Below are positions 54,283-63,999 of a DNA stretch of 64,000 nucleotides, piece by piece. The DNA lies in contig NZ_RSEJ01000010.1 of NCBI RefSeq assembly GCF_009910675.1, positions 18,456-82,455 on the forward strand, read 5' to 3'. Below the pieces are notes generated by a model. The model saw only the letters and a list, made by a program, of their open reading frames with translations. It was not told the origin of the DNA and did not search any database. The stretch is from Photobacterium alginatilyticum (GTDB lineage Bacteria; Pseudomonadota; Gammaproteobacteria; Enterobacterales; Vibrionaceae). Each line of letters begins with the position of its first letter. The first letter of the stretch is position 1. The translations under genes and the position numbers were made by a program.

Positions 54283-55530
54283 TTATAACGAGTGCGATCT
54301 TCGTTTTCTTCTGGTGATATTGGCCTGAGTGACAAAGAAGTCAAATATCGGTGCAAAGAGATTGGCAAAGAGAATCGCGAGCATGATGCCTTCAGGGTAG
54401 GCCGGATTTATCACTCGAAGCAGAACCGTCATAACACCAATCAGCACCCCAAATGCCCACTTTCCTTTGTCTGTAAATGCCGCCGACACCGGATCGGTAG
54501 CCATGAAGAACATACCGAATGCAAACCCGCCTAACACCAAATGCCACCAGAATGGCATTGAAAACATAGGATTAGTTTCCGAACCAATGAGGTTGAATAT
54601 TGTCGAGGTGATGACCATTCCCAGGAATACACCGGTAACAATGCGCCATGAGGCAATACCCATGGCAATAATCATGATGCCGCCGATAAGCAGGGCCAGT
54701 GTAGACACTTCGCCAATGGAGCCGGGTAGATTGCCAATGAATGCGTCCATCCAGCTAATTGAGTCGCCGGTAGTGTTATGAATCAGTGACGAAGGACCGC
54801 TTTCGGCCCATTGACTGAGCGCTGTCGCCCCGGTATAGCCATCGGCAGCCACCCAGACTAAGCCTCCAGAATGTTGTGCTGGATAGGCAAAGTAGAGAAA
54901 AGCCCGCCCGGCGAGTGCGGGGTTGATAAAGTTTCGACCTGTTCCCCCAAAGACTTCCTTGGCAACAACAATACCGAAGGTGATTCCTAAAGCCGCTTGC
55001 CACAACGGAGTGGTAGGTGGAACGATGAGGGCAAATAAAATTGAAGTGACGAAGAAGCCTTCGTTGATTTCATGCTTGCGTATGACTGCGAAAAGAACTT
55101 CCCAAAAACCACCGATGATAAAAACGGTGAGATAAATTGGCAGGAAGTAGGCAGCACCTAATAGCATGCGGCTGCCCCATCCTGCACTGTCGGCAAGAGA
55201 CCCACCAAGCGCAAGGCTTGTCGCATAATGCCAGTTAGTGTCGGCAAGGGTGAGTATTTGTTCAAGAGAGTAGATTGCATTAAGTGCAATAATCGCCTGG
55301 TTACCAATATTGTACATCCCCCAAAATAGGGCAGGGAACGTTGCTAACCACACCATAATCATGATTCGCTTGAGATCTATGCTATCACGAATATGGGTGT
55401 GACCTTTGGTGATCGTGCCGGGTGTGTAGGCGATAGTTGCAATGGCCTCATATAATGCGTGCCATTTTTGATATTTCCCTCCGGGCTCAAAGTCCGGTTC
55501 CATTTTTTCAAGAGTTCGTTTAAAACTCAT
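54283..55530 (-). CDS. nqrB: Orphan Na+-translocating NADH:quinone reductase subunit B (NqrB paralogue)
   Basis: 415 residues from ATG 55530 with GAGGG upstream. The sequence matches NqrB from end to end: [39 protein letters not shown] segments and about ten membrane helices. The covalent FMN site is kept: DGYTGATAL has Thr at residue 236, the position known for V. cholerae NqrB. In the complete enzyme NqrB lies in nqrABCDEF and carries FMN and riboflavin. Here no other nqr gene is adjacent. It may be a duplicated subunit, exchangeable under special conditions, or work with another partner. Two AATGATAAT cores lie upstream. Confidence 0.88.
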   Translation of the reverse strand: MSFKRTLEKMEPDFEPGGKYQKWHALYEAIATIAYTPGTITKGHTHIRDSIDLKRIMIMVWLATFPALFWGMYNIGNQAIIALNAIYSLEQILTLADTNWHYATSLALGGSLADSAGWGSRMLLGAAYFLPIYLTVFIIGGFWEVLFAVIRKHEINEGFFVTSILFALIVPPTTPLWQAALGITFGIVVAKEVFGGTGRNFINPALAGRAFLYFAYPAQHSGGLVWVAADGYTGATALSQWAESGPSSLIHNTTGDSISWMDAFIGNLPGSIGEVSTLALLIGGIMIIAMGIASWRIVTGVFLGMVITSTIFNLIGSETNPMFSMPFWWHLVLGGFAFGMFFMATDPVSAAFTDKGKWAFGVLIGVMTVLLRVINPAYPEGIMLAILFANLFAPIFDFFVTQANITRRKRRSHSL

Positions 55531-56089
55531 AAAGTGTGCCCTCACATCAAATACCAAAATTCAAACGTAAGATGACGTGCCAGTAATTATCATTACTAAC
55601 AAGGGCTGAGTGGTGGTTTAATTTATATCTATACGCTTAACTAAGGGTAATGGCAAGAGAAATATTTGATTGATAAACTCTAAAATGTCGATAAATATAT
55701 TCTATCAAATTGCTTAGTAATAATATGATTAATTATCATTGGCTTATATTTTTTTGTCAAGTTAAGAAATATATTAATGTCATCATTGGTGTACAAATTC
55801 AGAGAGGTAGCTTATTCAGGTGCTTTTATTGTGCTTTTATCACTATAGGTGGTTTATTAATATTCTTAAGTTTTTGCATTGTTGTTTGTCAAAGGATGAA
55901 GAGACTAATAATTAGGTAGTTACAAAAATAATAAAATGCCTAATGATAGTTAATAGTGTTAATCGTACTGAAAAAACTCCACAGTTGAACCATAATTTAG
56001 CTTTGCTCGTATTAATAGAATAGAGCTTTTATGACATGTACTACCTGAACCGGGCACCACGATACGTTGGTTTGGGCTAAGGAGCAACT
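55531..56089. other. 559-base AT-rich gap with Fur-like half motifs
   Basis: ATTATCATT (AATGATAAT on the minus strand) occurs at 55586-55594 and 55732-55740, the core of Fur boxes, though neither site fits the full 19-base consensus well. A 64-codon plus-strand hydrophobic frame from 55725 has no ribosome site. The right end holds the cioA promoter. Confidence 0.4.
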
Positions 56090-57460
56090 ATGAATGAACT
56101 CGCAGTTGATCTGGCTAGGTTCCAATTCGCATTTACTGTTTCTTTCCATATCATTTTTCCGGCGTTCACGATTGGCTTGGCGAGCTACCTGGCTGTGCTG
56201 GAAGGTTTGTACCTAAAAACAGGCAAGCACAAATACATTGAGCTTTACCATTACTGGATAAAAATCTTTGCTATCAGCTTCGGGATGGGCGTTGTCAGCG
56301 GCATAGTGATGAGTTATCAGTTTGGTACTAATTGGAGTGTATTCTCTGACAAAACTGGTCCCGTGCTCGGGCCCTTGATGGGTTATGAAGTCTTCACTGC
56401 TTTTTTTCTTGAGGCGGGTTTTCTTGGTGTGATGTTGTTTGGCATGAATCGCGTCGGGAAAAAATTGCATTTCATGTCTACGGTCATTGTCGCATTCGGT
56501 ACCCTGTTCTCTGCATTTTGGATCCTTTCCGTTAATAGCTGGATGCAGACACCGGCGGGCTATTCAATGAACGAGCTTGGCCAGTTCATCCCCGTAGACT
56601 GGTGGGCAGTCGTTTTTAATCCATCTTTTCCCTATCGTCTCGTTCATATGGTACTTGCGGCCTTCTTGACGACGGCCTTTGTCGTCGGAGGGGTCGGTGC
56701 CTTTCATCTGTTGCGCTCTCAAAGCAATCATCTGGCGCGAACTATGTTTTCCATGGCAATGTGGATGGCCGCGATTGTCACTCCGATCCAAGTCATCGTG
56801 GGGGATCTTCATGGCCTGAATACGCTTGAACACCAGCCCGCAAAGGTTGCCGCAATGGAAGGGCACTTTGAAACCCAAAAAGGGGCACCATTAATTCTGT
56901 TTGGGCTACCTAATGAAGAAGAGAAAACCGTTGATTACAAAATCGCGATTCCGCATCTCGGTAGCCTGATCCTCACGCATGAGTGGAATGGCGAGGTTAA
57001 GGGGTTAGATGCGTTTCCCGAGGATGAACATCCGCCAGTCGCTATCGTTTTTTGGAGCTTCAGGATCATGGTCGGGATCGGGTTTCTGATGCTGGCAATC
57101 GGCCTGACTAGTTTGTGGTTGAGGAGAAAAGACGAGCTTTTTCATAATGAGTGGTTCCACCGCTGCTGCGTTGTGATGGCTCCGACTGGCTTTGTCGCCA
57201 TTATTTGTGGTTGGGTGACGACAGAAGTCGGGCGACAGCCATTTACCGTTTATGGGTTACTGAGAACCATAGATTCCATTTCACCCGTTAACGCTGCTGC
57301 GGTAAGTGTGTCGCTGGCGGCATTTGTTGTGGTGTATTTCACTGTCTTTGGTGCAGGCTTTTTCTACCTGCTCAGGCTGATGCGTAAATCGCCGACCAAG
57401 TACCAGGCGGAGCTGAAAGGCCAATCGGCTGTATCAACCACAACTGACTCAAGGCTATAG
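56090..57460 (+). CDS. cioA: Cytochrome bd-type quinol oxidase subunit I, cyanide-insensitive (CioA) type
   Basis: 456 residues from ATG 56090, AAGGAG six bases upstream. Haem-ligand histidine His20 (SFHIIFPAFTIG), GMGVVSGIVMSYQFGTNW, and GWVTTEVGRQPF are conserved. The Q loop between helices 6 and 7 is short, and total length is well below the 522 residues of E. coli CydA, which places it in the CIO branch. It oxidises ubiquinol and reduces O2 to water without pumping protons. It may allow respiration under cyanide, sulfide or nitric oxide stress. First gene of cioA-cioB-DUF2474. Confidence 0.93.
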   Translation: MNELAVDLARFQFAFTVSFHIIFPAFTIGLASYLAVLEGLYLKTGKHKYIELYHYWIKIFAISFGMGVVSGIVMSYQFGTNWSVFSDKTGPVLGPLMGYEVFTAFFLEAGFLGVMLFGMNRVGKKLHFMSTVIVAFGTLFSAFWILSVNSWMQTPAGYSMNELGQFIPVDWWAVVFNPSFPYRLVHMVLAAFLTTAFVVGGVGAFHLLRSQSNHLARTMFSMAMWMAAIVTPIQVIVGDLHGLNTLEHQPAKVAAMEGHFETQKGAPLILFGLPNEEEKTVDYKIAIPHLGSLILTHEWNGEVKGLDAFPEDEHPPVAIVFWSFRIMVGIGFLMLAIGLTSLWLRRKDELFHNEWFHRCCVVMAPTGFVAIICGWVTTEVGRQPFTVYGLLRTIDSISPVNAAAVSVSLAAFVVVYFTVFGAGFFYLLRLMRKSPTKYQAELKGQSAVSTTTDSRL

Positions 57461-57468
57461 GAGGACAT

Positions 57469-58467
57469 ATGGATTACGCATTGATATGGTACATGCTCAT
57501 CGCCATTGCGGTTTTCGCCTATGTGGCACTTGATGGATTTGATCTCGGGATTGGGATTTTGTTTATTGCCGGTGATTCAAGCAAAGAACGAGATCTGATG
57601 ATGAACAGTATCGCACCGGTATGGGACGGTAATGAAACCTGGCTGGTGCTTGGCGGTGGCGGTTTGTTTGCCGTATTTCCTTTAGCCTATGCGGTGGTAA
57701 TGCCTGCCTTGTATGCTCCGTTGATCATGATGTTGCTCGGACTCATTTTTAGAGGGGTCGCATTCGAGTACCGTTTCCGGACCCGGCGCGGACAATTTCT
57801 ATGGGATAGCTCGTTCTTTATTGGCTCACTGATGGCAACCTTCACCCAGGGCATGATGCTTGGCACCTTATTGCAAGGGATTGAAGTGGCTGACAGGCAG
57901 TATAGTGGCGGCTGGTTCGACTGGTTCACACCCTTTAGCGTTTTCTGTGGATTGGTCACCATAGCGGCTTACAGTTTGCTTGGTTCTTGCTGGTTGCTCA
58001 TCAAGCTGCCGAAACCTTATCAAAGTCGCTATTATGCGACGGCAAAGCGGTGCGCCTTGATAATGGTGATCATGGTTGGGATCCTGAGCTTGTGGTTACC
58101 ATTGGGTAACAGTGTCATCGCCGATCGTTGGTTCTCGTTTCCGCAGGCATTTTTGTTCTTGCTGATCCCGGCAGGGTCTGCATGCCTGGTGTATTTACTG
58201 TTTAAAGATCTGATAGAACATAAACCCATCAAGGCGTACCTGGCTAGTCTCGGGCTCTTTCTGCTCGCTTCGTTGGGCTTTGGTGTCAGTACCTATCCCT
58301 ATATTGTCCCGCATAGTCTGACTTATGCCGAGGCTGCTGCGCCTGATACCAGCTTGAAATTTCTGCTTGCCGGCGCGGTCATTTTGTTACCGCTAATAAT
58401 TGCCTACACGGCTTATTCTTACTGGGTGTTCCGTGGCAAGCTGAATGAAGATGAAGGGTACCATTGA
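57469..58467 (+). CDS. cioB: Cytochrome bd-type quinol oxidase subunit II (CioB)
   Basis: 332 residues from ATG 57469 with AGGAGG five bases upstream. Eight helices. Family features: ALDGFDLGIG near residue 20, WDGNETWLVLGGGGLFAVFP near 48, FRGVAFEYRFR near 95. It forms the membrane partner of CioA. Its TGA stop overlaps the start of the following 37-residue gene (TGATG). Confidence 0.94.
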   Translation: MDYALIWYMLIAIAVFAYVALDGFDLGIGILFIAGDSSKERDLMMNSIAPVWDGNETWLVLGGGGLFAVFPLAYAVVMPALYAPLIMMLLGLIFRGVAFEYRFRTRRGQFLWDSSFFIGSLMATFTQGMMLGTLLQGIEVADRQYSGGWFDWFTPFSVFCGLVTIAAYSLLGSCWLLIKLPKPYQSRYYATAKRCALIMVIMVGILSLWLPLGNSVIADRWFSFPQAFLFLLIPAGSACLVYLLFKDLIEHKPIKAYLASLGLFLLASLGFGVSTYPYIVPHSLTYAEAAAPDTSLKFLLAGAVILLPLIIAYTAYSYWVFRGKLNEDEGYH

Positions 58468-58580
58468 TGATCAATCCGTGCTTTAAACGCTGGCTGTGGT
58501 TTGTTGCGTTGTGGTTTTGCGGCGTGTTGAGTTTGTCACTGGTCGCGTTACTGATCCGCTGGGCCCTGAGCATCGGCTAG
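58467..58580 (+). CDS. Small DUF2474-type subunit of the bd oxidase
   Basis: ATG 58467 overlaps the cioB stop codon. The 37 residues begin MINPCFKRWLWFVALWFCGV and form one membrane helix ending in RWALSIG. DUF2474 proteins are short single-helix proteins found after cioB and are the likely counterpart of CydX, stabilising the oxidase haems. The overlap means it is translated together with cioB. Confidence 0.85.
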   Translation: MINPCFKRWLWFVALWFCGVLSLSLVALLIRWALSIG

Positions 58581-58632
58581 CGCCGGTTTATTTAAACGGC
58601 TTGCTAGTCTTACCAATTGAGAGGCTGTTATT

Positions 58633-58660
58633 CGTGCACCTTGTTGCTTCAAGGTGCACG
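58633..58660. terminator. Strong hairpin between the cio operon and the RND genes
   Basis: CGTGCACCTTG (58633-58643), loop TTGCTT, CAAGGTGCACG (58650-58660). No long T-run on either side; likely a shared terminator of the convergent operons. Confidence 0.7.
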
Positions 58661-58684
58661 GAGTCATAATGAAAGGAGAAGTGG

Positions 58685-61600
58685 CTAGTAAGCTAGCTCC
58701 CTCTTCATAGAATTATCTTCTGTCTTTGTTGATACGTCTTCTTCTTCCATGATTTCAATCGTATCGTCGGGCCTGAAGGGGGGCTGTTGCTGACTCTTTT
58801 GCTGCTTATCACGCCCTAACATGAGCAGGCAAGGTGTCAAAATCAAGGTAAGCAAAGTCGCAAAGGTCAGGCCGCCAGCTACTGCTGTTGCCAGCTGTGA
58901 CCACCATTGGGTACTGGGCGCACCAAATTCCACTTTTCTGTTTAGCAGGTCAATGTTCATTTCCATGACCATGGGCATCAGGCCCAGCACCGTCGTGATG
59001 GTGGTTAACATCACAGGACGTAAACGCTGGGCACCGGTATGCATTATGGCAACCGTTTTTTCATAGCCTTTTCGGCGTAACTGGTTATAGGTATCGATAA
59101 GAACGATATTGTTGTTGACCACAATACCAGCCAGCGAGATAACACCAATTCCAGACATTATGATGCCAAATGGACGCTGGAAGATGAGCAAGCCGAGGAA
59201 AACACCGACGGTTGAAAACAGCACGGCACTTAAAATCAGCAAGGCCTGATAGAAGCTATTGAACTGGGTGACAAGGATCAGTCCCATTACAGCCAATGCG
59301 ACAACAAAGGCTGATTGCAGGAACTGAGAAGACTTATCCTGATCCTCGTTTTGCCCTCGAAGTTTAACATTAATATTGTCAGCTAATGGCATACCATTGA
59401 TAGCAGCCTGAACCTTAGGAAGCTCTAAGCTCAGGTTATAACCGGGAGCAACGTCTGCCATAACTTCCAGTACGCGTTTTCCGTCAGTACGACTGATCGT
59501 GTGTTGTTTTGGTGATGGCGCAATACTGGAGAAGTTGGTGATCGGAACCAATCCATAGAGCGTTTTTATCCTCAGTTCATCAAAGCGGCCGATATCACGC
59601 TTGTCCTGTGGGTAGCGCACAAGTATATCGACTTCTTCATCAGTATCGTCTGGCAGATACTCACCAATTTTTAAGCCGTTAGTAACAAACTGGACAGTAT
59701 TACCGACAAGCGTGGCATCGCCACCAAAGCGAGCAGCATCATCGCGGTTTATTTTGATTTCCCAGTCGATCCCAGCCTTGTTACTGGAATCGGAAATATT
59801 GGTGAAGGCGGCCTGAGATTCTACCCAATGGCGGATCTGCCGTACGGCTTCGGTCATGTTGGTGCTGTTGCTTCCTGCTACCTCAATGATCAAATCATGC
59901 TCACTCGGCGGACCAGCATTCGGTGATTTGAACTCCAGTTCAACGCCGGCCAGATCATCGGTTTTAGTCCGAAGATCGGCGATAATATCCTTGATAGGAG
60001 CACGGTATTGCCAGTCTAGCGGGTTAAGTTGTATATAACCGATTTGATCTTCCCCGCCTGTTCGGGTGTACACACTACTGATCCCCGCTGTACCGATGAT
60101 CCTCGCTTCTATATCGCGCATCAGCTTATCTTTTTCATAAATCGATAAGTCACCGTGAGAACGCACTTTAAGTGAAAAGTGGGGAGGATCCACTTCCGGG
60201 AAGAATACGACACCGAGTCCAGCCTTCGCATAGCCAAAAGCAACGAGTACAGCGAACAACAGGGCACCAGCAAGTATTTTTAAGGGATGGCGAATTGCGA
60301 TAGCCAGACTGTTCAGATAAAGCCGGGTAAGCCCTTTGGCTTGATTGAACTCACCTCGTTCGAGCGCCAACTTCCGTTGAAGCTCTTCTTTATTGTTCTG
60401 TTGAGGTTTGCCGATGACACTGCCCACGACAGGCACAAACAGGAGCGCCATAATTAGGGAGGCACTTAGTGTGGCTATCAGCGTTAATGGCAGATAACGC
60501 ATGAACTCACCGGTAATATCCGGCCAGAACAGCATGGGGGCGAAGGCTGCCAGGGTCGTTGCTGTTGAGGCGGTAATTGGCCATGCCATGCGTTTCGCCG
60601 CTTCCTGGTATGCCTGCTTGCGTGGGGTACCTTCCAGCATTCGCCTGTCGGCATACTCAGTGACGACAATGGCGCCGTCTACCAACATACCGACAGCCAT
60701 GATCAGGGAGAACAGAACAATAATATTTACGGTGAGCCCGCTAATAGCGAGTATGAGCAAACCGGTTAAAAATGAGCCGGGTATTGAAATTCCTACGAGC
60801 AGGGCAGTTCGGGAACCGAGGATTGCCAGTATGACAACCACAACCAGGACAATTGCCGACATGATATTGTTTTGCAGGTCGGCAAGCATGATTTTGACAT
60901 CTTTAGACTGATCGAGGGTGTACTCAACCAGCAGGTTATCCGGCCACATTGCCGTTTGCTGGGCTTCCTGAACCACAGCCTTGACGATTTCGACGGTTTC
61001 GATGATGTTCTCACCGCTTCGTTTTTTTACGTCGAGGACAACAGCAGGCTGCCCGTTAAGGCGGGCGAAACTGTTTGGATCACGAAATGAACGACGTACT
61101 GTGGCGATATCACCGAAAGTGATGACTTTATTGCCGTCCACCTTGATGGGCAGTTCAAGAATGTCTTTGAGTGAGTCGAATACCGAGGGAACCTTGACAG
61201 AAAAACGGCCATAGCCGCTGTCAATAAACCCGGCCGCGACTACGCGGTTATTCCGCGACACAAGGCTGAATACATCATTTTGGTCAAGGCCGTAGCTCTC
61301 CATCAGCAGGGGTTCGACAACAACCTCTACAACATCTTCCCGGTCGCCGGCAATATCAACTTCCAGTACCTGACGGTAGCTTTCCAGCTTGTCTTGTAAC
61401 TGTTGGGCAATTTGGATGATCGTTCTTTCAGGAACAGTACCGTAAAGCACCATGGATAGGACCGGATCAAAGCTTGCTATAGTCACTTCTTTTACGATCG
61501 GATCATCGCTATCGGCAGGCAGCTTAGTTTTGGCGGTATCAACAGCTTCACGAACATCGACCAATGCCTCGTCAAGATCGGTCCCGACATTGAACTCAAG

Positions 61601-61879
61601 TACCACAGAGGCATAGCCTTCAGCAGCCGTTGCTTTCATCTCCTTGATACCTTCAATCGAGCGAAGCTCTTTTTCTAGTGGACGAACAAGCAGCCGTTCT
61701 GAGTCCTCTGGGCTGATCCCTTCGTGCGAAACAGAGGTATAGATGACGGGAATGGTAACGTCAGGGTTCGCTTCCTTGGGAACCACCTGATACATAATGG
61801 CACCAGCAATCAAGATCAGTATCAGCAAGGTGATCATGGTGCGTGTACGGCTTAACACCGCATCGATAATTGCGAACAT
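58685..61879 (-). CDS. RND efflux transporter permease
   Basis: 1064 residues, typical RND pump with twelve helices and two large periplasmic loops. N-terminal FAIIDAVLSRTRTMITLLIL, the helix-4 segment GMLVDGAIVVTEYADRR near 400, and helix-10 AGIVVNNNIVLIDTYNQL are seen. The helix-4 proton site has one Asp where AcrB has two, and the AcrB helix-10 Lys is Asn here, so it belongs to a different subgroup of the family. The C-terminal tail of about 45 residues is acidic and Gln-rich. Its ATG overlaps the stop of the adaptor gene by one base. Substrate unknown. Confidence 0.92.
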   Translation of the reverse strand: MFAIIDAVLSRTRTMITLLILILIAGAIMYQVVPKEANPDVTIPVIYTSVSHEGISPEDSERLLVRPLEKELRSIEGIKEMKATAAEGYASVVLEFNVGTDLDEALVDVREAVDTAKTKLPADSDDPIVKEVTIASFDPVLSMVLYGTVPERTIIQIAQQLQDKLESYRQVLEVDIAGDREDVVEVVVEPLLMESYGLDQNDVFSLVSRNNRVVAAGFIDSGYGRFSVKVPSVFDSLKDILELPIKVDGNKVITFGDIATVRRSFRDPNSFARLNGQPAVVLDVKKRSGENIIETVEIVKAVVQEAQQTAMWPDNLLVEYTLDQSKDVKIMLADLQNNIMSAIVLVVVVILAILGSRTALLVGISIPGSFLTGLLILAISGLTVNIIVLFSLIMAVGMLVDGAIVVTEYADRRMLEGTPRKQAYQEAAKRMAWPITASTATTLAAFAPMLFWPDITGEFMRYLPLTLIATLSASLIMALLFVPVVGSVIGKPQQNNKEELQRKLALERGEFNQAKGLTRLYLNSLAIAIRHPLKILAGALLFAVLVAFGYAKAGLGVVFFPEVDPPHFSLKVRSHGDLSIYEKDKLMRDIEARIIGTAGISSVYTRTGGEDQIGYIQLNPLDWQYRAPIKDIIADLRTKTDDLAGVELEFKSPNAGPPSEHDLIIEVAGSNSTNMTEAVRQIRHWVESQAAFTNISDSSNKAGIDWEIKINRDDAARFGGDATLVGNTVQFVTNGLKIGEYLPDDTDEEVDILVRYPQDKRDIGRFDELRIKTLYGLVPITNFSSIAPSPKQHTISRTDGKRVLEVMADVAPGYNLSLELPKVQAAINGMPLADNINVKLRGQNEDQDKSSQFLQSAFVVALAVMGLILVTQFNSFYQALLILSAVLFSTVGVFLGLLIFQRPFGIIMSGIGVISLAGIVVNNNIVLIDTYNQLRRKGYEKTVAIMHTGAQRLRPVMLTTITTVLGLMPMVMEMNIDLLNRKVEFGAPSTQWWSQLATAVAGGLTFATLLTLILTPCLLMLGRDKQQKSQQQPPFRPDDTIEIMEEEDVSTKTEDNSMKRELAY

Positions 61880-62979
61880 TATTCATTCTCCGCCTGATGC
61901 ACAGCAATGACGTTATCACCTTCTCGTACAAAGCCCTGACCGACGGTAATAACATCAACCTGATCGCCAACGCCGCTGAGCCACACGCCATCGGGTTCGA
62001 CTTTCACAATTGCAATAGGAACAAAGTTGACGCGGTTATCATCGGCAAGGGTCTTAATGCCCAGATTGCCAGACTCGTCAAGCGCCAACATAGAAGGTGT
62101 TACTTTGATCGCCAGTTGCTTATCAAGTTGAAGTTCGACATCCGCACTGACACCGGCCGTTAGCTTCATATCCGGGTTCGGGATTTCGATTTCAATGGCG
62201 AAGGTGTTGGTTTGTGCAGAGGCAACGCTTGCCTGATATCTGAGTACTCCCTCGGTACTGTAACCATCGAGTAGTGAAATGCGCGCTTTCTGCCCGGTAT
62301 GGATTTGCTGGATATGGCGCTCGCTGACATCTGCACTTATTACTAGAGGATTGAGATCAACCACGGTTGCGACAGGATCGCCAACGCCAAGGTAGTCACC
62401 TTTTTCGATATGGAGCGTTTCGACAATACCGTCGAACGGCGCTTCAATCAGGGTGTTTTCCAGTGCCAGTTCCAGGTTTCTTACCGTGGCCTTGGCATCA
62501 ATCAGTGAAGCTTCTGCCTGGCTAAATGCTACTTCGCCCTGTAGCCCACGATCGCGAAGCGATCTTGCCGCGTTGTGTTCCTTCTCACGAACCATTAACA
62601 ACGCCTCGGCTCGTTTGAGCTGTAGCTCACGGTCCGCTTTATTGAGCTGGATCAGTGGCTGGCCTTCGGATACTCGCTGACCTTTACGGACTAGTAGTTT
62701 CTCTACGGTACCTGATACCTCGGCCCCCAAGGTGGCCTGTCTGTCTGGAGCCGTACGTCCGTACAAGGAAATAGATCGTTGGGTAGGCTGCGATTTAAAG
62801 TTAGTCACAACAACTTTTGCTAATGGGGCTTGTTCTTTTTCAGCAGGCTGAGTAGCTTCAGCTTGTGGTGCCGGTTCGCTTTCGGAGGTACCACTAAGCA
62901 GCCACAGCCCAATTGCAAGCAAGATAGCAAGAGAGATGATCCAAGGTTTTTGGGAAAGGAATCGGCGAACTGACATCAT
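61879..62979 (-). CDS. RND efflux periplasmic adaptor (membrane fusion protein)
   Basis: 366 residues starting at ATG 62979 (a second ATG follows at once); AAGGA lies about ten bases upstream. N-terminal membrane anchor PWIISLAILLAIGLWLLSG, then the lipoyl-like half motifs (VSGTVEKLLVRKGQRVSEGQ and IEAPFDGIVETLHIEKGDYL), a helical hairpin between them (KRAEALLMVREKEHN ... ASLIDAKATVRNLELALEN) and the beta-barrel region. It bridges the pump to an outer-membrane channel such as TolC; no channel gene is adjacent. Confidence 0.93.
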   Translation of the reverse strand: MMSVRRFLSQKPWIISLAILLAIGLWLLSGTSESEPAPQAEATQPAEKEQAPLAKVVVTNFKSQPTQRSISLYGRTAPDRQATLGAEVSGTVEKLLVRKGQRVSEGQPLIQLNKADRELQLKRAEALLMVREKEHNAARSLRDRGLQGEVAFSQAEASLIDAKATVRNLELALENTLIEAPFDGIVETLHIEKGDYLGVGDPVATVVDLNPLVISADVSERHIQQIHTGQKARISLLDGYSTEGVLRYQASVASAQTNTFAIEIEIPNPDMKLTAGVSADVELQLDKQLAIKVTPSMLALDESGNLGIKTLADDNRVNFVPIAIVKVEPDGVWLSGVGDQVDVITVGQGFVREGDNVIAVHQAENE

Positions 62980-63654
62980 ATATCACAATCCTTGTGTGGC
63001 AGGTTGGACGATATCGAATGGATACAGTCCATAGAAATTTAGGTTGAGCCAATCGGCAGCAATATGACGCTCATATTATCATCATTGAATATCCGCTGGT
63101 GGTTTCACATCTAATAACGATGACTGATAGAGTCTTCCACCATTTGGATTAACTCTCTTATTATCAATGTATAAGTTAAAGTTATTGGATGATCTTCCTG
63201 AGAATCATTCTTTTTTAGAAGCATATCGCTTTCTAGGTTGATTTTTCTTATGAAATTTGCCTCATTTAGGGTGTTTTTTTCTTTTTAAACTCCAGCGCAC
63301 TTCAAAGTTTTAATTTTGGTATTTAGGAAATGAATGCTATGTAACCGAATACATTTCGGTTAACTGCCCGTGACGTTTCTGTTCAACGAACTGGTTTGCG
63401 AGCAACCTGTAATTTTTGAGTATGTATCCGTTCACCTTGAAGTTAAATTGCTGCTAATTACCTCATATGAAGAGGTTGTCTGTGATTGCGGATTGAATCT
63501 TCATCAACTCAGAAGGCATACGTATCTCGATGCGTGAGTGATGTTAGAGGGAGCCGTGGGGATTGTAGTGGCATTCAAACCGGTACGACCCGATAGGATG
63601 ATTCATCTCCAGTCGGATGCTGAAAAGGTGTTTGGTAAGGGTAGGGTACCGAAA
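62980..63654. other. 675-base gap between the RND operon and the tRNA genes
   Basis: No gene, RNA or strong repeat recognised. The left part should carry the RND operon promoter. I see no regulator gene next to the pump. Confidence 0.4.
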
Positions 63655-63688
63655 CGAAAAAAGCCTGTTCCGAAGAACAGGCTTTCTT
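63655..63688 (-). terminator. Terminator of the tRNA-Val cluster
   Basis: AAAGCCTGTTC (63660-63670), loop CGAA, GAACAGGCTTT (63675-63685). Read on the minus strand it has a TTCG tetraloop and is followed by TTT TTTCGTTT, so it ends the tRNA transcript. Confidence 0.93.
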
Positions 63689-63693
63689 ATGTA

Positions 63694-63770
63694 TGGTGCG
63701 TCTGAGTGGACTCGAACCACCGACCCCCGCCATGTCAAGGCGATACTCTAACCAGCTGAGCTACAGACGC
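63694..63770 (-). tRNA. tRNA-Val (GAC)
   Basis: 77 bases on the minus strand including encoded CCA. Acceptor stem GCGTCTG/CAGACGC, D-arm GCTCAGCTGGTTAGAGT, anticodon loop TTGACAT (GAC), T-arm GGTTCGAGTCC. Same sequence as the copy at 63923. Confidence 0.95.
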
Positions 63771-63793
63771 AAATTGTTATTCTCATCGAGAAT

Positions 63794-63870
63794 TGGTACG
63801 ACCGAGTGGACTCGAACCACCGACCCCCACCATGTCAAGGTGGTGCTCTAACCAGCTGAGCTACGGTCGT
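63794..63870 (-). tRNA. tRNA-Val (GAC), acceptor-stem variant
   Basis: 77 bases, minus strand, CCA encoded. Acceptor stem ACGACCG/CGGTCGT, anticodon loop TTGACAT. It differs from its two neighbours mainly in the acceptor and anticodon stems (ACCACC/GGTGG) and begins with A1 rather than G1. Confidence 0.93.
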
Positions 63871-63922
63871 ATCATTTGTTAGTAGACTGCATTTATATCG
63901 AATAATGCAGTGTACTGAAATT

Positions 63923-63999
63923 TGGTGCGTCTGAGTGGACTCGAACCACCGACCCCCGCCATGTCAAGGCGATACTCTAACCAGCTGAGCTACAGACGC
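63923..63999 (-). tRNA. tRNA-Val (GAC)
   Basis: 77 bases, minus strand, CCA encoded; identical by eye to the copy at 63694. It ends one base before the window edge, so the cluster and its promoter probably continue outside. Confidence 0.95.

Noticed and set aside
55725..55919. 64-codon hydrophobic frame in the AT-rich gap before cioA
   Set aside because: No ribosome site and composition expected by chance in AT-rich DNA.
63544..63738. 64-codon minus-strand frame overlapping the tRNA
   Set aside because: It runs through the tRNA gene and its terminator, so it is not a protein gene.
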